From Erysipelotrichia bacterium (GTDB lineage: Bacteria; Bacillota_I; Bacilli_A; RFN20; CAG-826), in assembly GCA_012511695.1 (NCBI GenBank), contig JAAZFO010000135.1, positions 1 to 13,940 on the forward strand: DNA of 13,940 nt. Direction: 5' to 3'. The notes below the pieces were generated by a model, which was not told where the DNA came from, searched no databases, and saw only the letters and a list, made by a program, of their open reading frames with translations. Of this stretch, positions 6,901 to 13,940 are shown piece after piece. A program made the position numbers and the translations under genes. Each line of letters begins with the position of its first letter. The first letter of the stretch is position 1.

Positions 6901-7902
6901 TTTTTCGTTCATCAAAATGACCTGCGGTGAATTCATCTCAATCAATTTCTTCAACCGGTTGTTGCGGGAAATAACCCGACGATACAAATCATTTAAGTCA
7001 GAAGTGGCAAAACGGCCACCATCAAGGGCGAGCATCGGTCTTAAATCCGGTGAGATGACTGGAATAACATTTAAGATCATCCATTCGGGTTTGTTGTCCG
7101 AATTACGGAAAGCTTCGATGACTTCAAGTCGCCTAGTTAATTTTTGACGAGAGCTAGCTCTGGTTTCCTTTAGTTTTTCATTGATGGCTTTCGCCTCTTC
7201 GTCCAAATCAATTTCTTGAAGCAGACGTTCAATCGCAGCGGCGCCTTCGGAAAATTCAGCACCGGTATATTTATTAATAAATCTAGCGACGGTTTGGAAG
7301 TCAAAGACTTCAGCGCGATTTTCCATTCTAGCGATGATTTCTTCGCTTCTTTGGTAATCGTCACTCCCTTCTTGCAAGCCCCATTTCGCGGCGTTTTCTT
7401 GTATTTCTTTAATCACAGGAATAAAGACTTCACGGCCATTGCGTTCGTTAATAACTTCACGGTATTGGAGCTTCTTTGATTCGCCCACTTTCAAACAGAT
7501 GTGCGCAGCGAAATACGTCACCTCTTCAAATTGTTTCGGAGAGATATTTAAAATAAGGCCGATTCGACTTGGAATACCTTTTAAATACCAGATATGGGAA
7601 CATGGGCTCGCTAATTCGAGATGGCCCATTCTCTCCCTTCTTACTTCTTTGGTAGTAACTTCAACACCACATTTTTCACAAACGACACCGGCGAATCTAA
7701 TTTTCTTATATTTGCCACAGTGACATTCGTAATCTTTGCTCGGTCCAAAGATTTTTTCGCAGTACAAACCTTGCATTTCTGGTTTTTGACTACGATAGTT
7801 GATAGTTTCGGGTTTTAAAACCTCGCCATGACTCCAACTGCGAATATTTTCAGGAGAGGCTAAACCGACTTTAATTGCTGCTAATCTTTTAACATCAAAC
7901 AT
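3970..7902 (-). CDS. rpoC: DNA-directed RNA polymerase subunit beta'
   Basis: Beta' is the largest subunit of the core enzyme and holds the catalytic magnesium. The catalytic motif NADFDGDQ (496-503) has Asp498, Asp500 and Asp502. The N-terminal zinc site uses Cys60, Cys62, Cys75 and Cys78; the second uses Cys899, Cys979, Cys986 and Cys989. The lid/rudder area GRRSKAVQGPGGRPLKSL (348-365), the bridge helix and trigger loop (PGTQLTMRTFHTGG, 1017-1030) are intact. At 1310 residues it is about 110 longer than Bacillus RpoC. Part of the excess is a charged insert near 554-587 after NYYLTLE, and part is a highly charged, probably helical tail after about 1263 rich in Glu, Lys and Arg. The ATG at 7902 follows AAGGAGG, which overlaps the rpoB stop; the gap is 14 bases. 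It ends in TAA before a strong terminator. Confidence 0.98.
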   Translation of the reverse strand: MFDVKRLAAIKVGLASPENIRSWSHGEVLKPETINYRSQKPEMQGLYCEKIFGPSKDYECHCGKYKKIRFAGVVCEKCGVEVTTKEVRRERMGHLELASPCSHIWYLKGIPSRIGLILNISPKQFEEVTYFAAHICLKVGESKKLQYREVINERNGREVFIPVIKEIQENAAKWGLQEGSDDYQRSEEIIARMENRAEVFDFQTVARFINKYTGAEFSEGAAAIERLLQEIDLDEEAKAINEKLKETRASSRQKLTRRLEVIEAFRNSDNKPEWMILNVIPVISPDLRPMLALDGGRFATSDLNDLYRRVISRNNRLKKLIEMNSPQVILMNEKRMLQEAVDALIDNGRRSKAVQGPGGRPLKSLSSALKGKQGRFRQNLLGKRVDYSGRSVIAVGPSLKMHQCGLPREMAIQLLRPFISSELLKRGIANAHKQTDKIIDRYDDVVFDIIEEIISKHPVLLNRAPTLHRLGIQAFQPILVDGRAIRLHPLVCTGFNADFDGDQMAVHVPLSKLAQEEALHLMLASNNILGPKDGKPIVTPSQDMVIGNYYLTLENTKEEFLSKAQELKKRNDLEEAERYELYAASEGKVFKDVDDVLRAYQTKQIHLHNRIALIGKAMMKKDFTEEENRNYLLTSVGKVIFNLIFPSDFPYLNEVSSAALSGDPEVIVKYFAPRGTNIKELFATRPVLKPFKKRDLSLIINEVFQRYDRLGIPKTAAVLDKIKDQGFHYSTVAGLTISLSDIHVVKGKEDILKGGDAKVSNLKEMYEMGMLTNEERHKQVIGVWENVKQQVQDKLEGQFNKDIRNPLFMMSDSGARGNISNILQLAGMRGLMGSTSGSTIELPVKSSFREGMTVSEFFIATHGARKGGADTALKTADSGYLTRRLVDVSQDVIVREEDCGTDHGFEIFEIRDESTNAIVVKLEDRLVGRYVLDNVIYPEGHAQAGEIIVPANTMIDEIQVKLIIEAGIKSVVIRNLFVCETKEGVCVRCYGRNLATGRKVEVGEAVGIMAAQSIGEPGTQLTMRTFHTGGVAGRDITLGLPRVQELFEARTPKGEALISEIPGKIIKIEEKNGCYDITVKNDTEEKTYTTIFGARLRVKKGDLVHNGDQLTDGAISPKKLLEVADVRAVQKYILKEIQKVYSAQSIGISDKHIEVIVRQMLRKVLVTEAGDTDMIVGTRVDKNIFTEKNVKALMGANPAKAVPLILGITKSALETESFLSAASFQETTRVLTDAAIKGKIDYLHGLKENVITGHLIPAGRGLLSEEENEKISQNFSVEKTLREVSDRYIEEHERKVKEIREKIRVLDEVE

Positions 7903-7916
7903 AATCTTTGTCCTCC

Positions 7917-10900
7917 TTAATTACTGAATTTCTCATCGACATTACGATAACTCATGCCGATAGCTTCTTGTTCGACGACGCCTTCACTCGGCGTATAGCC
8001 ATCACCAATTATGTTACGAATGTTAGAGTTAACTCTTCTTTCTTCTCTTTGTGCTTCTTTTGCAAGGGCATCCATATCAATCGTATGTCCCTCTTGATCA
8101 AACAAGGTGACATTCATTGCCAGAGCTTGCATTTCTTTAACCAATACCTTAAAGGCTTCTGGAATACCTGGTTTTGGTAATGGTAACCCTTTGATAATCG
8201 CTTCATAAGTTTTTCTTCTGCCGACGCGATCATCAGATTTAATAGTGATGATTTCTTGTAAGATATGGGCGGCACCGTAGGCTTCCAGCGCCCACACTTC
8301 CATTTCCCCAAATCTTTGACCACCGTTTTGAGCTTTGCCCCCCAAAGGTTGCTGGGTGACTAAGCTATATGGACCAGTCGCTCGCGCATGGAGTTTATCA
8401 TCAACCATGTGCACGAGTTTAATCATATACATCGAGCCAACAGTAATTCTTTCATCAAATCTTTCCCCGGTCGTCCCATCGAAAAGAATAGTTTTACCGG
8501 TTTGATCCATTTTGGCTCTTTCCATCATCTCGAGAATTTCATCATTCGTAATGCCATCAAAAACAGGAGAGGCGATTTTGTAGCCCAACTCTTTTAAGGC
8601 ATAGCCTAAGTGCATTTCAAGAATTTGCCCGATATTCATCCGCGAAGGAACGCCTAGTGGGTTGAGCATGATGTCCACTGGGGTACCATCTGGAAGGAAT
8701 GGCATGTCGCACTCTGGTAAAATACGAGAAATAACACCCTTATTACCGTGGCGGCCAGACATTTTATCACCTTCAGAAATCTTTCTTTTTTGGACGATAT
8801 AAACTCTGACAATTTCGTTAACACCCGGTGGGAGTTCAACATCTCTAGATCTACCTTCACGTTTGAAGATTTTGACATCCATTACGATACCCGCCCCACC
8901 GTGTGGAACGCGTAAAGAGGCATCTTTTCCTTCTTTCGTCTTCTCTCCAAATATGGCCATTAACAATTTACCTTCTGGCGTTGGTTCGCTTTGGCCGCGC
9001 GGCGTGACTTTACCGACTAAAATATCACCTTCTCTTACTTCAGAGCCTGGGATAATAATACCGCGCTCGTCTAAGTTAGCCTTTACAGCTTCGGACGTAT
9101 TTGGAATATCACGAGTGATCTCTTCATCCCCTAACTTAGGAATGGTTCGACTCTCTAATTCATATTTTTCAATGTGAATAGAAGTATAAACATCATCTTT
9201 AACTAATCGCTCAGACATAATAACGGCGTCTTCGTAGTTGTAGCCGTTCCAAGTCATAAAGGCAATAGTCGTATTTTGACCAAGGGCTAAATCACCATTT
9301 TGCATAGCGGGACCATCAGCAATAATTTGGCCTTTTTTCACTTTGGCGCCCACTTTAACAATACTGCTTTGGTTAATACAAGTTCCCTGGTTACTTCTTT
9401 CATATTTTTGTAAATGATAAATGCGTGGCTCAACACTATTTTTCGCTAAGACTTCAATCGTGCGCGAATCAGTGTAAGTCACAGTACCATCTTCAACGGC
9501 GACCACAGCTAAGCCAGAGTCACGAGCAATTTGGTGTTCAAGACCAGTCCCGACAAGGGGTGCGTTTGGTCTTAAAAGGGGTAAAGCTTGCCGTTGCATG
9601 TTAGACCCCATCAATGCGCGCATCGTATCGTCATTTTCTAAAAACGGAATACACCCGGCGGCGATGGAAACGATTTGTTTTGGAGAAACGTCAACGTAGT
9701 CGACGTCTTCACGGTTAGCCATAATGTTTTGCCCTTTGTAACGGGCGATGACTAATTCATCAAGAATATGACCGTCAGCAGCGAGATTAATATTCGCTTC
9801 CGCAATTACAAAATCCCACTCTTCATCCGCAGATAAGTAAACCGAATCTTCGGCTTCGCTTAAAACGCGGCCAGTCTTCTTATCGACGCGCCTATAGGGC
9901 GTTTCTATAAAACCATATTTATTAATCTTCGCATAGGAAGCTAAGTTATTAATCAAACCGATGTTTTGCCCTTCTGGAGTTTCAATCGGACAAATGCGTC
10001 CATAGTGAGAGACGTGAACGTCACGGACTTCAGTTGAAGCTCTATCTCTAGTCAAACCACCCGGGCCTAAGGCTGATAATCTCCTCTTGTTTGTTAATTC
10101 CGCAAGCGGGTTAGTTTGGTCCATAAACTGCGATAATTGTGAAGACGCGAAAAATTCACGAATACTCGCGGACAATGGACGGGGGTTGATCAAGGCTTTG
10201 GTTTTGACATTACCTAAATCGGAAATGGACATCCTTTGTTGGACGGTTTTAACCATTTTAGCCAATCCAAGACGGAATTGGTTTTGTAATAATTCACCGA
10301 CACAGCGGATTCTTCTATTGCCCAAATGGTCGATGTCATCGGTCTCACCGATTCCTTCCATCACATTAAGGAAATAGGAAAAACAAGCAAAAATATCACT
10401 GATCATCACGTGTGCCAAATTGCTATTCATATCAGTGCCGACGATATGACAAATCTTTTTGTCGCGCTCGTTGTTGTACACTTTTACGACGTTGACTATG
10501 CAATGACTATTGAGGTGTTCATAAACTTTAATTTTTTTAACATGTGCACCTTTTTCAAAAAACTCTTCGTCTCTTAAATCTTCTACATCTAGCACAGTTA
10601 AAAGTTGACCTTTTCTAAAGCGGACTAAAGATTCGCTATCAATGAGGTTTTCAGCGAGCATTTGCCCTGGTAAACGATTATAAATACCAAGTTTTTTAGC
10701 ATATTTAAAGCGCCCTGCTCTACCGAGATCATAGTGCTTGCCATCGAAAAACTTTTGAACTAAGAAATTAATCGTTCCTTCTTCGGTGAGTGGTTCGCCT
10801 GGTTTCATCTTTCTAAAGATTTCCATCAAAGCGAGTCTCGACGTCGTTATTTTAAGGTCCTCATCTTTATCTAAAGAGTTTTGTAAAGATTCGGATTTAC

Positions 10901-11540
10901 CAAAAAGTTCGATAATATCACTGTCTTCTTCTAAACCCAGAGCCCTTAACAATGTCGTGGCGTTGAGTTTTCTTTGACGGTCAATCCGTACACTTAGCAA
11001 ATCCTTGGTTCCTCTTTCGAATTGTAACCAAGTACCGCGACCAGGGATTAAATCAGCTTCATAAGTAATTTTGCCAGTTTTAATATCTTTTACCAAAGAC
11101 ATATAGGCACCTGGAGAACGGACTAATTGTGAGACGATGACACGTTCAGCACCATTAACGATGAACGTTCCAGATTTAGTCATTAAGGGGAATTCACCCA
11201 TGTAAACTTCACTCTCTTGAATTTCACCGGTGTCATGGTGAGTTAAACGTAACATCACATAAATCGGTGCGCTGTAAGTCAAGTCTTGAGCCTTACATTT
11301 CAGGAATGAATGCTTCGGCTGTTCAAAACGGACTGATACATAGTTAATGGACAATGTATTAGCGTAGTTAACGATTGGAAAAGATTCTCTAAAAACTACA
11401 TCTAATCCTTTTTCCTTAAATTCCTCGTATGATCTAGTTTGGATTTCGACAAGATTTGGCAAAGGAAGTTTGCCAGAAATTTTGCTGTAATCATAACGAT
11501 CATTGTTGAGTTTGTTTAATTTCTCAATGTTTCTTATCAT
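7917..11540 (-). CDS. rpoB: DNA-directed RNA polymerase subunit beta
   Basis: Beta pairs with beta' to form the polymerase active centre and holds the rifampicin pocket. The 1207 residues compare with 1193 in Bacillus. Landmarks: VRSPGAYMSL (140-149) of the protrusion, the rifampicin region SQLSQFMDQTNPLAEL (467-482) through NKRRLSALGPGG (484-495), CPIETPEG near 517-524, EDAVIMSE near 770, the active-site motif GDKMSGRHGNKG (924-935) and GGKAQNGGQRFGEMEVWALE near 1067-1086. Asn484 replaces the usual His (Bacillus 482, E. coli 526), a position linked to rifampicin insensitivity; Gln471, Asp474 and Ser489 keep the sensitive-type residue. The ATG at 11540 overlaps the upstream methyltransferase stop (ATGA), with AAAGGAG 7 bases upstream. 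Translation is probably coupled to that gene, and rpoC follows after 14 bases. Confidence 0.98.
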   Translation of the reverse strand: MIRNIEKLNKLNNDRYDYSKISGKLPLPNLVEIQTRSYEEFKEKGLDVVFRESFPIVNYANTLSINYVSVRFEQPKHSFLKCKAQDLTYSAPIYVMLRLTHHDTGEIQESEVYMGEFPLMTKSGTFIVNGAERVIVSQLVRSPGAYMSLVKDIKTGKITYEADLIPGRGTWLQFERGTKDLLSVRIDRQRKLNATTLLRALGLEEDSDIIELFGKSESLQNSLDKDEDLKITTSRLALMEIFRKMKPGEPLTEEGTINFLVQKFFDGKHYDLGRAGRFKYAKKLGIYNRLPGQMLAENLIDSESLVRFRKGQLLTVLDVEDLRDEEFFEKGAHVKKIKVYEHLNSHCIVNVVKVYNNERDKKICHIVGTDMNSNLAHVMISDIFACFSYFLNVMEGIGETDDIDHLGNRRIRCVGELLQNQFRLGLAKMVKTVQQRMSISDLGNVKTKALINPRPLSASIREFFASSQLSQFMDQTNPLAELTNKRRLSALGPGGLTRDRASTEVRDVHVSHYGRICPIETPEGQNIGLINNLASYAKINKYGFIETPYRRVDKKTGRVLSEAEDSVYLSADEEWDFVIAEANINLAADGHILDELVIARYKGQNIMANREDVDYVDVSPKQIVSIAAGCIPFLENDDTMRALMGSNMQRQALPLLRPNAPLVGTGLEHQIARDSGLAVVAVEDGTVTYTDSRTIEVLAKNSVEPRIYHLQKYERSNQGTCINQSSIVKVGAKVKKGQIIADGPAMQNGDLALGQNTTIAFMTWNGYNYEDAVIMSERLVKDDVYTSIHIEKYELESRTIPKLGDEEITRDIPNTSEAVKANLDERGIIIPGSEVREGDILVGKVTPRGQSEPTPEGKLLMAIFGEKTKEGKDASLRVPHGGAGIVMDVKIFKREGRSRDVELPPGVNEIVRVYIVQKRKISEGDKMSGRHGNKGVISRILPECDMPFLPDGTPVDIMLNPLGVPSRMNIGQILEMHLGYALKELGYKIASPVFDGITNDEILEMMERAKMDQTGKTILFDGTTGERFDERITVGSMYMIKLVHMVDDKLHARATGPYSLVTQQPLGGKAQNGGQRFGEMEVWALEAYGAAHILQEIITIKSDDRVGRRKTYEAIIKGLPLPKPGIPEAFKVLVKEMQALAMNVTLFDQEGHTIDMDALAKEAQREERRVNSNIRNIIGDGYTPSEGVVEQEAIGMSYRNVDEKFSN

Positions 11541-12163
11541 GTAATGGCTCCTTTTTCTCTGTTTTTGCTCTTGGTTGCACGGTAAATATGATAGCCTTTG
11601 TGACGTTTAAGCAAGGTGACATTACCGAAGACTTCTTCGATATAGCGCGCCGCACTTAAGGCGCCTTGGGCTTTTCTAATGACGATGTACAAAGAGCCGC
11701 CATCAATTAAATGTTGTTTCGCCTCCGCATACATAGGGTAAGTCACACGCTTACCCGCACGAATCGGGGGATTAACAACAATTGAATCATATTGTCCTTC
11801 AATATTGTTGTAGATGTCACTTTGAAGGATAGTGACTCGTTGGCTTAACTTTAAATGTTTAACATTTCTCTGACACAAAGCCACCGCGCGTGGATTAATG
11901 TCAGCGAGAGTTATTTTACTTTTTGGTTGGGCCATGGCTAGCGTTAAGCCAATTGCTCCATAGCCACATCCTAGGTCAAGAATGTCTCTTCCTAAGTCAA
12001 GGGGTAGCAAGACCTTAAGAAAGATAAAGCTACCCGCATCGATATGTTTTTTCGAAAAAACACCGCTATCAGTAAATAGTTTCATTTTGAGATTGTTAAT
12101 TTCAAAGTTTATCTCTTTGATGTTGGAAACAAGACTGGGATTATCCTGAAAATAATGACTCAT
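11537..12163 (-). CDS. YbxB-type class I SAM-dependent methyltransferase (RsmC-like)
   Basis: A 208-residue methyltransferase of the RsmC-like (MTS domain) family, probably an rRNA guanine-N2 methylase acting on 16S rRNA; the substrate is inferred from the family. The N-terminus carries the family block TDSGVFSKKHID (31-42). The SAM-binding motif I DLGCGYGAIG is at 63-72, the acidic motif II at Asp88 (LADIN), and the catalytic NPPIRAGK at 131-138, the N-P-P-[FYI] signature of amino-group methylases. The end, KGYHIYRATK, matches Bacillus YbxB. It sits between rplL and rpoB exactly as in Bacillus; its stop overlaps rpoB by 4 bases (ATGA), which implies coupled translation. The ATG at 12163 has TAAGGAAT 11 bases upstream. 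The 38-base gap to rplL shows no hairpin. It would match ybxB by position and sequence; the precise methylated base is unknown. Confidence 0.92.
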   Translation of the reverse strand: MSHYFQDNPSLVSNIKEINFEINNLKMKLFTDSGVFSKKHIDAGSFIFLKVLLPLDLGRDILDLGCGYGAIGLTLAMAQPKSKITLADINPRAVALCQRNVKHLKLSQRVTILQSDIYNNIEGQYDSIVVNPPIRAGKRVTYPMYAEAKQHLIDGGSLYIVIRKAQGALSAARYIEEVFGNVTLLKRHKGYHIYRATKSKNREKGAIT

Positions 12164-12201
12164 TAGACAAAACTATTCCTTAGCATTGATGAGTTTTGAA
12201 A

Positions 12202-12576
12202 TTATTTAATTTCGAGCTCTGCTCCGGCAGCTTCTAGAGACTTCTTGTGCTCTTCAGCTTCGACTGGAGAGATGTTTTCTTTAATGGCGACTGGAGCGCC
12301 ATCAACTAGTTTTTTGGCATCCATTAAACCTAGTCCAGTAATCGCTTGGACAGCTTTAATAACTTGAACTTTGGAACCGCTGATGCCTTTTAAAATTAAG
12401 GAGACTTCGGCTGGCCCCGTATCTTCTTCTTCTTCAGCAGCTGGAGCGGCTACACCAACTGGAATAGCGGCTGAGACGCCAAATTCGTCTTCAACAGCTT
12501 TGACTAATTCATTTAATTCCATTACTGTCATTTCTTTTAATGCAGCAATGATGTCTTCTTTTAATAACTTCGCCAT
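12202..12576 (-). CDS. rplL: 50S ribosomal protein L7/L12
   Basis: L7/L12 forms the flexible dimers of the ribosomal stalk that recruit and activate the translational GTPases, including EF-G and EF-Tu encoded downstream. The 124 residues show the family layout: an N-terminal dimerisation and L10-binding helix pair (about 1-34), an Ala/Glu-rich hinge (about 40-55) and the globular C-terminal domain with KVQVIKAVQAITGLGLMDAK (69-88) and LVDGAPVAIKE, the factor-binding helix. Length is typical (about 120-125). The ATG at 12576 has TAGGAGGA 8 bases upstream, a strong site, as expected for the one ribosomal protein made in several copies per ribosome. It follows rplJ by 25 bases. Confidence 0.98.
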   Translation of the reverse strand: MAKLLKEDIIAALKEMTVMELNELVKAVEDEFGVSAAIPVGVAAPAAEEEEDTGPAEVSLILKGISGSKVQVIKAVQAITGLGLMDAKKLVDGAPVAIKENISPVEAEEHKKSLEAAGAELEIK

Positions 12577-12584
12577 TTTACTAA

Positions 12585-12592
12585 TCCTCCTA
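12585..12592 (-). promoter_or_regulatory. Ribosome binding site of rplL
   Basis: TAGGAGGA on the minus strand, 8 bases before the rplL ATG at 12576, in the 25-base gap after rplJ. Confidence 0.8.
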
Positions 12593-12601
12593 AAATTGGC
12601 A

Positions 12602-13090
12602 TTAATCTTGTTCCGCTACAGCCTTAACGGCATAAGCGAAATTACGGATTGGTGCTTGTAAGCACGATAAGAACATGGAAATAAGACCATCTCTGCCTGG
12701 AAGTCTTGCCACCTCTTTCATGGTATCTGCATCGGCGAATACACCTTCGACGACACCACCCTTAATGACAAGAGATTTTTTATATCTTCGAGCATATTTT
12801 GCGATGATTTTCGGAGCAGTGATGACATCCTCTGAGAAAACGAAAGCGTTTGGACCATATAAAATGGTTTCAGCTCCAGCGTAGTCTAATTTTTCAAAAG
12901 CGCGTTTAACAAGAGAATTCTTGTACACACATATTTCAGCATTTTCTTTGCGGAGAACACGTCTGATTTCTTCGAGTTTTGCCACAGATAAACCGTGGTA
13001 TTCACACACGAGAATTGCCTGACTTTTCTTAGCTTTTTCACTGATCTTTTTTACTGTCTCAATTTTATTAGCTAAAACTGCTTGATTCAT
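12602..13090 (-). CDS. rplJ: 50S ribosomal protein L10
   Basis: L10 anchors the L7/L12 dimers to 23S rRNA at the base of the stalk. The 162-residue product has the family features: N-terminal KIETVKKISEKAKKSQAILV, the core YHGLSVAKLEEIRRVLRK (31-48), YKNSLVKRAF (56-65) and LQAPIRNFAYAV (144-155) before the helix that binds L7/L12. The ATG at 13090 is chosen because AAAGGAGGT lies 7 bases upstream. An in-frame ATG 17 codons earlier (13141) would put the extra residues inside the leader RNA and would translate the ribosome binding site itself. Bacillus L10 has 166 residues. It lies 127 bases after rplA, behind an L10 leader that should let the L10-L12 complex repress this transcript. Confidence 0.97.
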   Translation of the reverse strand: MNQAVLANKIETVKKISEKAKKSQAILVCEYHGLSVAKLEEIRRVLRKENAEICVYKNSLVKRAFEKLDYAGAETILYGPNAFVFSEDVITAPKIIAKYARRYKKSLVIKGGVVEGVFADADTMKEVARLPGRDGLISMFLSCLQAPIRNFAYAVKAVAEQD

Positions 13091-13097
13091 ATTCTTG

Positions 13098-13106
13098 ACC
13101 TCCTTT
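13098..13106 (-). promoter_or_regulatory. Ribosome binding site deciding the rplJ start
   Basis: AAAGGAGGT on the minus strand, 7 bases before the ATG at 13090. Its strength fixes this start over the upstream in-frame ATG at 13141. Confidence 0.85.
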
Positions 13107-13150
13107 TCTCTTTTTTGAAGGCTCCAATATACGTTGGGCATTTATAGTTA

Positions 13151-13198
13151 CGCCTCGGTAACATGATTAAGACTGCTTCGTCCGTTACTGTCTTCGGT
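13151..13198 (-). ncRNA. L10 leader (ribosomal protein L10-L12 binding RNA)
   Basis: The minus-strand RNA carries the two conserved strands of the L10 leader: CCGAAGACAG (near 13197-13188) and, across a short arm, CUUAA (near 13172) and ACCGAGGC (near 13160-13153). GUAAC (13187-13183) can pair with GUUAC (13163-13159), or AAGAC with GUCUU. These are the kink-turn and loop elements bound by the L10-L12 complex to control rplJ-rplL. It lies in the 127-base space between rplA and rplJ, the standard place. The distal part has only a weak possible pairing (GAGGC, 13156-13152, with GCCUU, 13122-13118) and no U-tract, so a classic attenuator terminator is not visible. Confidence 0.85.
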
Positions 13199-13217
13199 AT
13201 ACGGTGCTTGTTTTTGA

Positions 13218-13901
13218 TTATCGACCAACAAATGTGAATTGAACAGATGGACCCATGGTCGTATGGATCACAGATTTCTTGATGTAAGTTCCTTTGACTG
13301 CTGCTGGTTTAGCTCTAACTACGGCATCAACAAGGGCATTCAAGTTTTGAACTATTTTTTCGTCATCGAACGATACTTTAGCAATGCAGACGTGCATATT
13401 GCCGTCTTTATCGACACGATATTCGACTTTACCGGCCTGGTTTTCTTTGATCGCTTTTGGTAAGTCAGCAGAAATAGTGCCAGTTTTTGGGTTAGGCATT
13501 AAACCTCTAGGGCCTAATAGCCGCCCATACTTACCGATGGACGCCATCATATTAGGAGAAGCGACGATGACATCGAAATCGAACCAATTTTCTTTTTGGA
13601 CTTTTTCGAGCAGTTCAACTCCGCCAGCATAACTAGCGCCTGCGGCTAAAGCTTCGTCATCAGAGTCGGTGATGGCTAAGATTTTTTTAGTTTTACCATT
13701 ACCGTTTGGAAGGATGAGAGTTCCTCTGACTTGTTGATCAGCTTGCTTAGGATCGACATTGAGTTTTAATGAAACATCGATAGTTGCATCAAACTTGACA
13801 GTGGAAGTTTCCTTCACTAATTTGCTTGCTTCTTCAATGCCATAGAGTTTTTCTTGATCGACTTTTTCTAAAGCGATGAGATATTTTTTTGCTCTCTTCA
13901 T
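13218..13901 (-). CDS. rplA: 50S ribosomal protein L1
   Basis: L1 binds 23S rRNA at the mobile L1 stalk and helps release deacylated tRNA from the E site; in many bacteria it also represses its own rplK-rplA transcript. The 227 residues (Bacillus 232) show KFDATIDVSLKLNVDPKQAD (36-55), RGTLILPNGNGKTKKIL (59-75), the diagnostic GPRGLMPNPKTGT (130-142), AGKVEYRVDKDGNMHV (156-171) and a C-terminal TMGPSVQF. The two-domain order, with the inserted central domain between about 65 and 160, fits the family. The ATG at 13901 has TAAGGA 8 bases upstream that overlaps the rplK stop; the 11-base gap means the two are co-transcribed. Confidence 0.98.
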   Translation of the reverse strand: MKRAKKYLIALEKVDQEKLYGIEEASKLVKETSTVKFDATIDVSLKLNVDPKQADQQVRGTLILPNGNGKTKKILAITDSDDEALAAGASYAGGVELLEKVQKENWFDFDVIVASPNMMASIGKYGRLLGPRGLMPNPKTGTISADLPKAIKENQAGKVEYRVDKDGNMHVCIAKVSFDDEKIVQNLNALVDAVVRAKPAAVKGTYIKKSVIHTTMGPSVQFTFVGR

Positions 13902-13912
13902 AATCTTTATCC

Positions 13913-13940
13913 TTAGTCGTCAACGACGATACCCATATTA
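13913..13940 (-). CDS. rplK: 50S ribosomal protein L11, 3' end only (partial)
   Basis: Only the last eight codons and the stop are visible, reading NMGIVVDD then TAA. This matches the end of L11 (typically SMGIVVE or SMGIVVED). L11 sits at the GTPase-associated centre with L10 and L7/L12. The assignment rests on this short tail together with the invariant rplK-rplA order and the 11-base gap to rplA. The start lies beyond the window. Confidence 0.88.

Noticed and set aside
186..12163. Mycoplasma/Spiroplasma genetic code (TGA as Trp)
   Set aside because: TGA ends fusA and the methyltransferase at the family-correct positions, and tryptophans checked are TGG, for example Trp23 of RpoC.
12164..12201. 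Attenuator between rplL and the methyltransferase/rpoB genes
   Set aside because: Only 38 bases and no stem or U-tract was found, so nothing supports differential termination here.
13091..13141. 17-codon N-terminal extension of rplJ from an in-frame ATG at 13141
   Set aside because: The extension would lie in the L10 leader and read through the strong ribosome binding site at 13098-13106; the family start matches the ATG at 13090.
13199..13260. Promoter directly upstream of rplJ in the end of rplA
   Set aside because: GATAAT-like and TTGGTC-like boxes exist but at unusable spacing; the rplJ operon could equally be read from upstream of the window.

Overview
This window is a chromosomal core of translation and transcription genes from a low-to-moderate GC Gram-positive-type bacterium. 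Every gene lies on the minus strand, so transcription runs from high to low coordinates. In that direction the order is: 3' end of rplK, rplA, [L10 leader] rplJ, rplL, ybxB-type methyltransferase, rpoB, rpoC, terminator, acyl carrier protein gene, rpsL, rpsG, fusA, 5' end of tuf. This is the Bacillus-like rplKAJL-ybxB-rpoBC-str order. A methyltransferase of the YbxB type between rplL and rpoB, a 138-residue S12, strong GGAGG ribosome binding sites and sigma-A-like promoters all point to Bacillota. A long RpoC (1310 aa) and an Asn at the RpoB position tied to rifampicin insensitivity in Mollicutes suggest a Mollicutes/Erysipelotrichia-related lineage. TGA is used as a stop (fusA, ybxB) and tryptophan is TGG, so the genetic code is 11, not the Mycoplasma code 4. 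The lineage is an inference; a tree of RpoB/RpoC would settle it.

Region by region. 13940-13218: end of rplK and complete rplA (L11, L1). 13217-13091: a recognisable L10 leader RNA, then rplJ and rplL (ribosomal stalk). 12163-3970: ybxB-like methyltransferase, which overlaps rpoB by 4 bases, then rpoB and rpoC, closed by a clear Rho-independent terminator at 3918-3943. 3969-3161: the accessory-like part. It holds an acyl carrier protein gene with its own extended -10 promoter and a leader with three inverted repeats, where Bacillus carries the L7Ae-family gene ybxF. It is followed by terminator-like hairpins, two candidate promoters and a compact multi-helix leader in front of rpsL. 3160-186: rpsL, rpsG and fusA, tightly spaced. 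185-1: a separate tuf promoter and the first 19 codons of tuf.

The genes work together as the machinery of growth: ribosomal stalk and decoding-centre proteins, elongation factors G and Tu, and the two large RNA polymerase subunits. Their control appears to be by leader RNAs (L10 leader; putative rpsL leader) and by separate promoters for acp, str and tuf. The most interesting signals are the putative structured rpsL leader, the acp gene with its elaborate upstream region, and two substitutions at classic drug-target positions (RpsL Asn101 for Lys, RpoB Asn484 for His). No mobile element, CRISPR, tRNA or rRNA was seen.
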